Assembly: GCF_016920785.2 (NCBI RefSeq)
Contig: NW_024609835.1
Span: 26,857,297-26,921,296, forward strand
Direction: 5' to 3'
Source: Ixodes scapularis
Taxonomy: Eukaryota > Arthropoda > Arachnida > Ixodida > Ixodidae
Length of the DNA stretch: 64,000 bases
A program made the position numbers and the translations under genes. Below the pieces are notes generated by a model. It did not search any database, had not been told where the DNA came from, and saw only the letters and a list, made by a program, of their open reading frames with translations. Shown here one piece after another: positions 55,045-64,000 of this stretch (position 1 is the first letter of the stretch; each line of letters starts with the position of its first letter).

Positions 55045-55896
55045 CTCGTGTTTACACGACTTTTGACTGGGCTAGTTGGCTTCTATTAGACATGATTAAA
55101 ATAGCGCGAACTTGACAAGGACAAAAAAAGGCACACGTACGACAGGACTGGCGCTGACTTCCAACTAAGTTTATTGCATCATCCAACCCACCAATGTATA
55201 CCATCCCCTGCGAACATAAAAAACAACACAAAATTATTCGATACCTTGTGCCTTATATGCACAAGGTATCGTATAATTTAAAAAAATAGCTAGTAGATAT
55301 GGTATTAATCTCCTTTTTTTGGCTCCCTGCAAGCTTGGCAAGATGTGTCCTATGCTTACTGGGCATAAAAGTGATCAATGCGCAAAAAATAAAAAATAAA
55401 TGTTTACGAAATTCTTTTTAGCTGTGGCCGCATTTACATTGGACAAACGGGTCGGTGTTTCAATGAGAGAGCGCGCGAACATAATCTGTCGGTACGAAGC
55501 AATTTGGGTGGTCTCTTGCTGAGCATGTTAAACGATGTTGGAGTGAACCACTTTTGAATTTGACCAAGTTCCTGAAGAGATCAAAGGACAAGACAGAGAG
55601 GGAAATTATAGGTAGGGTTCGGAGTTTTCGGTTTAAACCGATAAAAACCGATAAAAGTACGCCGAATCCATTTTCGGAAATTCGGTTTTAACCGGAAAAG
55701 GTCAGTTTTTAGGTTCGGCAGTTTCGATTTAAACCGATAAAAACCGATAAAATTTCGTCGAATCCATTTTTTAAAATTCAGTTTTAACCGGAAAAGGTCA
55801 CTTTGACCGTCCAGTCGTACCGCAGAGCCGTGGCGAGCGTGTTTTCAAACTCGTTGTGAGGAAGACTGACTGGATGCAAGCTCTGCATGTTGTGTT

Positions 55897-56145
55897 GTGC
55901 TTCAAAACGTCGCACCGTGTCTCTTTCGGCGATTTCGGCTCAGGCAGCGCGTCATATCCTCAGCCTGCCAGCGTCCAGTGTTAGCGTTGAGAGGGTGTTC
56001 TCGAAGCTCAGGGTCATATATTAACAGGAAAGAAATAGTGTGGATCAAGAAGGAGAACCTGGGAAAGTACATGTTTGTGTGTACTATAATGAGATCACGT
56101 ATTCCTGATGTACAGAAGGTGAAGTTCCATGTTTTTGGGGCATAG
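55897..56145 (+). pseudogene. hAT transposase C-terminus, broken (second copy)
   Basis: Frames encode SVERVFSKLRVIY and, shifted, KKENLGKYMFVCTIMRSRIP, the continuation missing from the frame in the copy at 15251-15418. Both copies keep only this C-terminal piece, which suggests one deletion derivative was amplified. Confidence 0.65.
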
Positions 56146-56371
56146 GCTTCATATCTGACTTGTTTGTACTTCTGCGTTTTTTTCTTGTTTCTTTTACAGT
56201 TGCACACGTTTGCCAAATGAAGTGTCCATTTCTTTTTCAATGTATCTGTGCCGTTATTCTTTGAGTGATCACAAATATCAGAGCTACGTACAAGGATCAT
56301 CTGATCCGGTGTCCGTTGGTCTTTATTTTATATTCACCGAAAAAAGCCGATAAATTTTTGTGGGCCTAAAT

Positions 56372-58021
56372 CAGGGTTGGGCAGAAATACTCCAAAATGT
56401 ATTTGGAAATACAAATATTGGGATACATTAAAATAGTAGCTAAAATACTGATACTAAGATACATCTGTAAAAATGTATCGCGATACGTATCGGAAATACA
56501 TTTTAAAAAGAGGCAAAAAGTATTTGGAAATACAAATACAGGAATACATTTTAGGGAGGGCAGAAATACAAATACAGAAATACTGATACTGAAATACATT
56601 TTCCAAATTTTTTCGAGACGCCAACTGAGATGAAGCTTGAAGATTGAAGTGGATGTTTTCGATCCCGACATTACTTTCCTGTAGGCTTGGCACTTTGCCT
56701 TGAAGGTAGTGGTTTCGGACCACAAGGAGTCTTCAATGGGCCCAAAAAAACGTTCCATCAAGGGCTGACCGCGGTCCCTTCCATGACATCCTGTCTGTCT
56801 GACGAGGGAATCCTGTCAACATTGATCACATGATGTCACGGTGGAATAAACTAGTATTCTCTTTCTGTAGGTGTGGCCTTGAACATGAAACCTTACCACG
56901 CTGCTGTATGAAAGGACAATACGTACTTTCGTTGTAGGTTACCTCGTTAAAGATCGCGCATGCAGTATCATTTGGAATTTTTGAGAATAGTGGGCCACCT
57001 GAAGTATCTTAAAATACATGTCTTATCTTCTGTTACGGTTGAAAAAACGATACTGTAGCATCCCTGTTCTGGAGTTCATTACTACCGACCCTCCGCCACC
57101 GAAGCACGGATTGCAGTCCTCAAGTTTTGCCTAGCATTATCCAAACAGAGACCTCGTGGATTGCGAGCTGATATTGCCGGCACAGGTGAGAGCTGTCCGA
57201 GAAACAGCGGTCTCGAGACGAGTCGCGGGAGTACGTAGTCTGGGATGGCACAGCGAGGCCACTTCTGGCCTCCTTCTGGGTTTCGGATCACCAGAGCAGC
57301 GGGTCACGTCCACGTCGGCTGATGACGTACCCTTGAGCCATGCAATGTTACAGGCGCAGCCGCAGATGCATTCGAATATGTGTTGAACTTCACAGCGTGA
57401 GTCGTCCTACTATTTTAAGTCAACCACCGCCAGGCTGGTGCTGCAACGGAATGTGACTCAGCTTTGCCGGCTGGGTGTACTCTGTACGCTAAGGCGAGAG
57501 AGATGGTTAGCAGCGGGCACTTGGATGCTAGCAAATAATGACTCAAGAAATCCCTACCTAAGGACGTGCGGCAGAAGATGCTCTGACTCCACTCCTGGCA
57601 CGCCACCTGGTTCGAGCCCCCGACTACGCAACACTCCTCAGAAGAGAGAAAAGGACGCATAGAAAAATAGTTTGCAGAATCAAAAGGAACCTTGGTCAGC
57701 ATAGTAACAATGCCCCAGCATCTCCTTGACTCTGGTGCCCTCAGAACTAAAAAAAAATGCGTTCGGACTTGTTCCTTTTTTTTTTTCGTGTGTGTGTGTG
57801 TGTGTGTGGGGGGGGGGGGGGAGGGAGTATTTCTCAAGAAATGTAACGAAATACAATTCATCCTGATTGTTTCGCGATACGAAGAAACATTCCAAATGTA
57901 TTTCGACACAGAAATACAGATACTGATGAAAAAAATGTATCGCGATACAGAAATACAGATACAAAATGTATTTCTGAAATACTATCGCGATACATTTGTA
58001 TCGCGATACTGCCCAACCCTG
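56372..58021. mobile_element. hAT-like element (CAGGGTTGGGCAG) inside the hAT
   Basis: The perfect ends CAGGGTTGGGCAG and CTGCCCAACCCTG are flanked by an exact 8-bp duplication GCCTAAAT (56364-56371 and 58022-58029). Subterminal zones on both sides are GAAATAC/ATACA repeats. The middle (57.0-57.7 kb) has no recognised transposase. A T run, (GT)n and G run occur at 57776-57823. Confidence 0.93.
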
Positions 58022-58135
58022 GCCTAAATATACGCCAAAAAGACACGAAAATTGAGTTTTAAAATAAACACCGAAAAACGTACGCCGAATTTTGAAAAAA
58101 TAGAAACCGAAAAAGCAGAACCCTAATTATAGGCA

Positions 58136-58376
58136 ATAATAATCCCTGGAGAAGGGGAACCAAGGGAACAAAAGACAAACACAAATCTCCAAACACAGCT
58201 ATAGGTGACTGGTGCGCGACCGAAAAACTCCACCTGGTCCGGGTGTCGAACTCGGGTTCGATACCCAGACCAGGCGGATTTTTTCGGTCGCGCAACAGTC
58301 ACCTATAGCTGTGTTTAAAGATTTTAGTCTGTCCTTTGTCCCCTTTGTTCCCCTTCTCTAGGGATTATTATTACCA
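58136..58376. mobile_element. Foldback element in the PLE tail
   Basis: Arms of about 115 bp (AATAATAATCCCTGGAGAAG to its complement) with a TCGGTCGCGC block pair around a GTCGAACTCGGGTTCGATAC centre. It lies between the PLE REII and CVSMPS segments. The centre contains a B-box-like GGTTCGATACC. Confidence 0.8.
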
Positions 58377-58749
58377 TTCTTGTCCAGCTCGCTTGCACCT
58401 TCGCATTAATTGCATCTTAATCAGAAACAATAGAGGCGTTTTTTACCGAAAAAATCGGGATACAATTAGTGCGTCAGCATGCCGTCGGTGTGTCTTACTG
58501 ACCAATATTTATCGTTTCTTGGTGGTTTTCTTTAAAGATAGGAGCGTGGTATACATGTAGTCTTAATATATAACTATTTTTGTGTTGTGGTTTTTTTTGT
58601 TTGTTTTTTCGTGTGTCCCCAGGCGATTGTATATAATGCTTGGTTGGATGATGCAATAAACTTAGTTGGAAGTCAGCGCCACTCCTGTCGTACCCGAGCC
58701 TTTTTGTCCTAGTCAAGTTCGCGCTATTTTAATCATGTCTCGTGTTTAC

Positions 58750-60610
58750 CCGCACGTAGCGCTTGATCGTGTGAGCCAAGTATGGAATACAGATCATATA
58801 ATACACGATCCCTAAATATCGGACCTATTTGTACGGCAGAAAACGTGGATCGAAATAAGTTGTCCGTGCGAAAGGTTCATTCGTTCGTTCGTTTGTAGAT
58901 ATCACGAGCATTTTTTTTTTTTTTTTTTGCTTTTGTTTTTTAGTCTGTTTTATTTCGGGTGCATCCTTGTTTCCGTCACGCGTCGAGAAAACAAAAAGTT
59001 CCTGGCGCCATCAATAAGGTGACCCTGGAACCGCATTCCACTATAGCGAAGATTTCGCGATATTTGTGACATAAAATGCGCATTCTACATATAAGAAATG
59101 GGTGTTTATAACATTGTCGGAAGTTTTTCGAACCAAGAAAGAATGATGCGCGAAAAACATAGGAAATATACAGAAATTCCAAGTGTTCTACCCCTACCCG
59201 ATAGATGGCGCCAGTGTGGAGAAACGCGGTCTACGAAAACTCGGTCGCCATAGAAACAGCTCGACGGAAGCAGTCTGAACGCAGTCAAACGCAACTGAGC
59301 AAACAAGCCTTAAAAAACCCTTAAAAATAAAAATAAAAAAAAAAACTTTTTTTTAAGAGTCTGGTTGGGACACTCGCGTCTACTAAATTTTACGCGAGAA
59401 AAAGGTATCTTTAGGGCAATATTGACGGCGAGCGATTTATTTAAAATTCTTAGTTTATGACGTCACGGAACGATCATTCGCTCAACGAGATGGTTATTCC
59501 CTCTTTCCACCTCAAGGTGAAGGCGAAGCCGATCCCCCTCTCCTCCACGCGCCCGAAATGCCGAGAGAGAAAACAAGTGGAAAGGAGGTGACTGCCGACT
59601 AAATCGAGTCTCGCACCGTCAATATTGCTCTAAAATGTATTAATTCTTTTTAGTAAAATTAATTTTTTGACACGCCTGTCCCAACTAGACTGTTTGAAAA
59701 AAAAAAAAAACTTTTTTTAGGGACATTTTAGGGCACACGGTCGAAAGCAATTTCAAGTGCGCGAAGCAGACTCCACTCTGCCATGTCTAAATTTAGCGGA
59801 CGGTGTGAGCGTGGCACTTTGAGGTCATGTGACGCCATGATATGACGTGACTTTATGACGTCACGTGGTACCATGACGTCCCGCGTGACACTAAATACCC
59901 GCTAAATTTAGCGGAAAAATCTGTCATTTGACATGGCGCCACGTGACACTATGTCGCCACAACCTCACGAAACCGTGATTCCCTGCTAAATTTGGCAGAG
60001 AAAGTTTCCCGCCCAATTTCGCGGGTCAAGACGTAGTACGCGAAATACATACGGGATCCGCTGCGAGACGTCGCCAATAACGGCCCACGGATCTAAAAGG
60101 TTACGGTAATTGTGTATGTGTAGGCGTTGTAGAAGGAAATTAGGGGGGGGGGGGGTGGAGTTAATTGTGTACACGCAGAGCGGTAATTGTCTGGATCACA
60201 TGCGTTGCAAAACTTGTAAAAACCCTAAATTAAAGCTCTTTTTTTTTTCTTGAGCGTTTTATTTTTTAGTTCTGCTTGCTGTTCCTATCGGCAGTCAAGG
60301 ATGCGCCGAGCTGCGTCCTACAGGTCTTTTTTCCTCACTCGCCACCATCACACCATGGTGAGAAATAAACTCATTATCAAGTCGGCGCCCAGACGCGCGT
60401 GGGCACCGATTTCCAAGTTCAAGAGCACAGCCTTGAATCTCGATGCCGCAGAAACAACGGCAGGTGGGGAGGAGCCAGTCTGTAACGGCCCCTTCTGTTG
60501 TGGCGTAACTGGCGTAGTCCCTGTCCCTGACCTCGGACGGATTCCGACCGTTGTGTTGCTACTTGGTTTCCCGTGTCCTTGAAAAACTGCCGGGCTCGTT
60601 CGTTGGACGG
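58750..60610. other. Unassigned stretch
   Basis: T and A runs (58911-58928, 59330, 59697), many TGACGTCA/ATGACGTCAC sites around 59820-59890, TAAATTTAGCGG repeats at 59787-59915, and an unrecognised 110-codon ORF at 60250-60582 preceded by a T run. Confidence 0.4.
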
Positions 60611-60704
60611 CGGAGAGAAGCTCACCGGAGAAAAGTTCACCGGAGATAAAATCACCAGAGAAAAGCTCACCGCAAACCCATCGGATGCTGATAAAAGCTT
60701 GCCG
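60611..60704 (+). mobile_element. Solo arm of the 15-bp-repeat TIR family
   Basis: Diverged units (GGAGAGAAGCTCACC, GGAGAAAAGTTCACC, GGAGATAAAATCACC, AGAGAAAAGCTCACC) precede a CAAACCCATCGGATGCTG spacer and a sixth unit, in the same order as at 48557-48663. No partner arm or duplication is seen nearby. Confidence 0.75.
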
Positions 60705-62461
60705 ACGAATCTGCGAATCGAGTGTTCATGGAACTTGTTTGAATGTCATTCGTGCATGCGCTTCTTCTGCATTACGCTATCAGAGAAATATGCATAGTGT
60801 CTGCTTTTTAATTCAAACAAATTCATTTCAAAAAGAAGTGAAAGATAAATTAATGAGGACTGTGCCAGTAAAGTGTACGGTCGGGGGGACATAATATATT
60901 GAGATAACGCTGTTGGATAATCATGTAAACCGTGTTAATCATATATTTATTTCGTGAAAATAAACATATAGTTCCAATTAGAAACTTGTTGAACGACATC
61001 TAAGAGAGCTAAATCAGTCAATTTAAGAAACATCTGAAGCACGTGGTAAGCGTAGGCATCAGTCGTGCGACAAGCGCAATGCTGGGTGCGTGCAAATGAA
61101 GATGAGATTGTCCATGCGTATTCGGACCGCCGCCGTTGCGTCTGCTGCACGAGGGAAAACGCACAACGAAATGGCTTAGTTGTTTTACGTGCATGCACCC
61201 GCTAAGTGAACTTATCTGCTTGCACCAGGGCAGAGAGGCCGGGGTTTCGGGAATGTTCACCCAGCGGGAAATTGCTGAGAGGCTGCATTCACCATGTTTT
61301 GTTATAGTGTATAACCTCTGCGGTAATATGCTAACACATTTCTTCGAGAATCAGCGCAGCGGCAGCTGCGATTCCAGCCCTTTTTCTGTTATCTTCCACT
61401 GTGAGAAATAATGCTGGTAAGTGCATGTCATTCAAGCGTTAAGTGCATGTCATTCAAGAACGTCGCACGGCCCTCGACGCGATTTCGCAAACATTAATAG
61501 ACAGGTTTAGTATACCGTTGCTGGCTCTTACACACGCAATACGCAATAATATAGCGTGCGCTAAAAACGAAATGCTCGAACTGATTTCAATTGTGCGTTA
61601 CGCTGCCGAGTGAACATCTGGCATGGTGTTTTTGCTTCAATGTACCAGAGCCGTAGAATTCCATGTGCTTATAACGCCACCATGCTCCTCAAAAGAAACG
61701 TTGAAAACGAAAACGTTTCCAATAATTTTATTTCAAATTAAACCAAGCCGCAGCTGCCTGGTCAAGCGCGCTTTCCTGCGGGGTACGGATGCTACGAGTA
61801 CGGATTTGTAGCCAAATTCGATCAAGGAGCCTCCGTCAATCGTCCCGTGGTAACGGAACATTTTATCAATGCTATTGCGGAAAGAAATCCATGACCTACT
61901 GATGTCCAGTGCATAGCGACAACTTCGGCGATTTCTTAAATAGTCGTTCGTCCGTCGGCGATGAACTGTGTGAAGAGGCTCAGTGTTAGCAGATCGCAGC
62001 GTTCACGCACATTGCAAGCGGTGAACATTTCCACTATGCACCCCTTCAGCTGCACAGCGATCTGACTCCACCGCGGTAGGTCCCGGAAAGAATTGTCGAA
62101 ACACCCCGCAATATCACGTAAAACTGACCTTCACGAACACTACGTCGCCCTCGCTGCGCCAGTCGATATAGATAGATCGATATTTATTTGTATGTTTAGG
62201 TGCAGGTTACATAAAAGGTGCTGTCGCCCGTACGCATGTGCCTACGTAACCGGTTGAAGTAGATGATGATGGCGATGTGAAGCCTGTTGGCTTGATGCGT
62301 GCGGAATGGTGATTATGATTGGATGGTGAAGCAAGTGAAAGGGGAGGTGGGAGAAGTTTGATGAGGTACGCGAGGCATTCGTGGGTGCTAGTTAGTTTAG
62401 AGGTGTCTGGCCGCTGCCTTGCAGAGCTGTATCACCTCGTTCCTGTTTGTGAGAGGCAGGC
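60705..62461. other. Unassigned; possible LINE tail at about 62165-62455
   Basis: GATAGATCGATATTTATTTG followed by conserved-looking non-coding sequence might be a retroelement 3' part in reverse. No ORF supports it. A direct repeat AAGTGCATGTCATTCAAG occurs near 61420 and 61441. Confidence 0.3.
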
Positions 62462-62620
62462 CAGAGATGGCAAAATTATTTTCAATAAGTAATTAAATTA
62501 CATTAATAACTAATTTTCTGAAAACGACAAAAATGTAATTTAATTACATTACAAATTACCGCATACTAAAAGTAATGACATTATATTACAAATGCTTTCC
62601 AAAAGTAAGAAATTACTTTT
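62462..62620 (+). mobile_element. hAT-like subterminal fragment (CAGAGATGGCAAAAT)
   Basis: CAGAGATGGCAAAATTA followed by AGTAATTAAATTACATTA-type repeats resembles the terminal organisation of the CAGACTTGT and CAGGGTTGGG elements in this window. No right end found. Confidence 0.35.
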
Positions 62621-62750
62621 ACATTAGTTTTCAATACCTTGAGTCAGCAATTCGTGCTTAATTTATTTACAGTGTGTGTACCAAAACTCAGATATTTCAG
62701 TTGACACCGTAATAGTCTTATGCGTCTCAAAGTGAACCCATACCGAACAG

Positions 62751-62788
62751 TCGTTTTGCTGGCGCACTCGTGTGCGCCAGCAAAACGA
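62751..62788. repeat. Perfect 17-bp GC-rich hairpin
   Basis: TCGTTTTGCTGGCGCAC and its exact complement flank a TCGT loop. Likely a very stable cruciform or RNA stem; origin unknown. Confidence 0.88.
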
Positions 62789-63040
62789 GTGTTAAACATG
62801 ACGTATAACTTATTCTTTAGACGTGACTCAAAGACAGTCGGCTCGCCGGTTTCGCTGTTCATTCAACAGTGAACGTCCTTAGTTAAAGGGTGATATGTTT
62901 CCGTCTTCCTGATTTAGAATACTGTATATTAACCTTGTCAGCAGGTTAAGTCGGGCCATGGGAGCTCGTTCTTACAAGGAGTCGTCACGTGAAGGGGTTC
63001 TCTTCCATGTCGGACACAGTTTAATTCTACCCTCCCGAAG

Positions 63041-63296
63041 CAGTGGCGTACCAACTTGTTTATGAGAAGGGGGAGGGGGGGGGGGGGGCAAACCAGAACC
63101 CCCCCCCCTCCAGGGCAGGGGGGGGGGGGCGGTGCCCTTGGGCGCCGCCGGCCAGTTTTTGCCCTACCCAGTGACGGCTGTTTCAGGGGGGAGTGGGCAA
63201 AACACATGCCATGCCCTCCCCTCTGAGAACTGGGGGGGGGGGGACGGGGGGGGGGGGGGGGCTCAAGCCCCTTTCCCCTTGGTTGGTACGTCCATG
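63041..63296. mobile_element. G-rich MITE (CAGTGGCGTACCAAC)
   Basis: Ends CAGTGGCGTACCAACTTG and CTTGGTTGGTACGTCCATG are imperfect inverted repeats. The flanks CCCGAAG and CCCGAAAG are near-duplicates. The interior has four long G or C runs that have probably expanded. Confidence 0.65.
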
Positions 63297-64000
63297 CCCG
63301 AAAGCATTAGTTGACGTATTCCCGGTCATTCCTCTCTAGGCAGAAGTGTCGCCAGTTGAGGAAAGGAATGGCGCGAGGTTCCTAAATTGTGCACTTTCCC
63401 AACAAACGGGTGACGATATCTTCTCGAAGTCTTATTACCGAATAAACTTCCCTAAAAAAGGACGCGAGGCATACCGCGAGCGGCACATGCTTTGCTGCAG
63501 GATTCCTGTCTTCTCCGATCAAAAAAGGCACCTTTACTTAAAAAGGCCAAGGATACGCAGGAAACGCGTCCTGGGGCCTTGACAAGGCATTTGAGATTAA
63601 CTATTTATTCCGGCAATTTGTTGTTCCCAATGGTCCAAGCTTACGGTTTGACTTTTCTTGGCGAAAGAGCAAGAAGGATGGGGATCTGTTAGTCCTGTCC
63701 TCTCAGGTTTTAAGATGTGTTGACCTCACTGGTGATATGCCCTTGGCGATGTAGACTATAAGCACTTCATCCCTACGCCGACAGTGTGGGGGAATCTACG
63801 TGCTCGTTGGAACAGTCACACCTTCATCTTGTGCCACGCAACCGCGCTCTTGTTTATACCCCCGCGCAGAGAAAGGGGCGGGTAAGACGATCACAGGAAA
63901 GGGGTTGATGGGTCCTGGTGAAATCGTAGCTCTCATCGCAATGTCAGCTTGGGGATGATCGAAGCATACTATGGTCGTGACTACGTGATGCCGTGAATCT
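63297..64000. other. Unassigned right flank
   Basis: Two overlapping plus ORFs of 66-78 codons with no recognisable domain. The window ends without a feature boundary. Confidence 0.4.

Larger units (their letters stand above)
55613..58125 (+). mobile_element. hAT element (TAGGGTTCGG family) inside the PLE
   Basis: The ends TAGGGTTCGG and CAGAACCCTA are flanked by an exact 8-bp duplication ATTATAGG (55605-55612 and 58126-58133) that splits the PLE reading frame after REII. Subterminal AAACCGATAAAAACCGATAA repeats match the copy at 14769-15785. Without its own insertion it would be about 0.86 kb. Confidence 0.93.
55255..58520 (+). pseudogene. PLE C-terminal half (GIY-YIG), interrupted
   Basis: Frames give MHKVSYNLKKIASRYGINLL, MCPMLTGHKSDQCAKNK, then SCGRIYIGQTGRCFNERARE (intact GIY-YIG core at about 55420-55480), DKTEREIIG up to 55604, and after both insertions CVSMPSVCLTDQYLSFLGG (about 58471-58520). 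The reverse transcriptase half was never copied here (5' truncation). At least two frameshifts add to the two insertions. Confidence 0.8.
55056..58738. mobile_element. Penelope-like element, inverted pair, 11-bp TSD
   Basis: An exact 11-bp duplication CTCGTGTTTAC lies at 55045-55055 and 58739-58749. The left segment (to about 55254) is the PLE tail in reverse. From about 55255 a plus copy runs to the tail at 58738 (CAATAAACTTAGTTGGAAGT). The junction is a short hairpin (GATACCTTGTG...CACAAGGTATC). It is interrupted by a hAT (55613-58125) and a foldback (58136-58376). Confidence 0.88.

Noticed and set aside
60250..60582. 110-codon plus ORF as a gene
   Set aside because: It starts after a T run, has no domain and runs through a low-complexity region.
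63041..63296. G-quadruplex regulatory element
   Set aside because: The G runs lie within a MITE with recognisable ends and are more simply expanded homopolymers, some perhaps assembly noise.
1..64000. Endogenous virus or LTR retrotransposon
   Set aside because: I found no gag, integrase, protease or capsid-like motifs and no long direct terminal repeats; the only reverse transcriptases are Penelope-like.

Overview
This is eukaryotic nuclear DNA, most likely from a tick or related arachnid. The reasons are the tRNA-derived SINE pieces, several Penelope-like retroelements (PLEs) with GIY-YIG ends, dense DNA-transposon debris, and long homopolymer and (TA)n runs. The species assignment is an inference. 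No operons, Shine-Dalgarno sites or long ORFs are present, and I recognise no intact host protein-coding gene. The one convincing host gene is a complete tRNA-Lys(TTT) at 35938-36010.

Layout. 1-14 kb: a Harbinger-like element (1402-4192), a TTAA-flanked Kolobok-like element carrying a broken THAP domain (4265-5896) with a hAT MITE inside it, a degraded PLE (9.06-10.06 kb), a GTGAGTTC-rich tract, and a 1-kb palindrome (12164-13220) invaded by a LINE tail and a MITE. 14-22 kb: a hAT remnant (14769-15785), a Harbinger-like deletion derivative with a 45-codon transposase start (16077-16748), and a 4.18-kb element with 30-bp perfect terminal inverted repeats (TIRs) and subterminal repeat arrays (17419-21598). 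22-31 kb: SINE pieces, a hAT-like element containing a palindrome and a tRNA-like sequence, and a broken DDE transposase (28735-30320). 30.9-34.9 kb: two head-to-head truncated PLE copies in the loop of a foldback element.

36-44 kb: TTAA- and TA-flanked MITEs that interrupt one another or an older coding remnant, then mostly unassigned DNA. 44.1-50.2 kb: a hAT element with an exact 8-bp target-site duplication (TSD), which holds a 9-bp-TSD element, a 35-bp micro-MITE and a TA-flanked element; the last contains a 10-bp-TSD element with TIRs built of 15-bp tandem repeats, which in turn contains a PLE fragment. 55.1-58.7 kb: a PLE with an 11-bp TSD, interrupted by a hAT with an 8-bp TSD that is itself interrupted by a second hAT with an 8-bp TSD. 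58.7-64 kb: mostly unassigned, with one more 15-bp-repeat arm, a perfect hairpin and a G-rich MITE.

The genes do not form a pathway: the window is a stratified transposon graveyard. Exact TSDs, and in two cases an uninterrupted mirror copy of the target, let the order of insertion be read directly. The most novel-looking items are the elements with 9-10-bp TSDs and TIRs made of about 15-bp tandem repeats, the 4.18-kb element with AGTATACTTT arrays, and the 35-bp micro-MITE. Element superfamily names are inferred from TSD length, termini and protein motifs and were not checked against a database.
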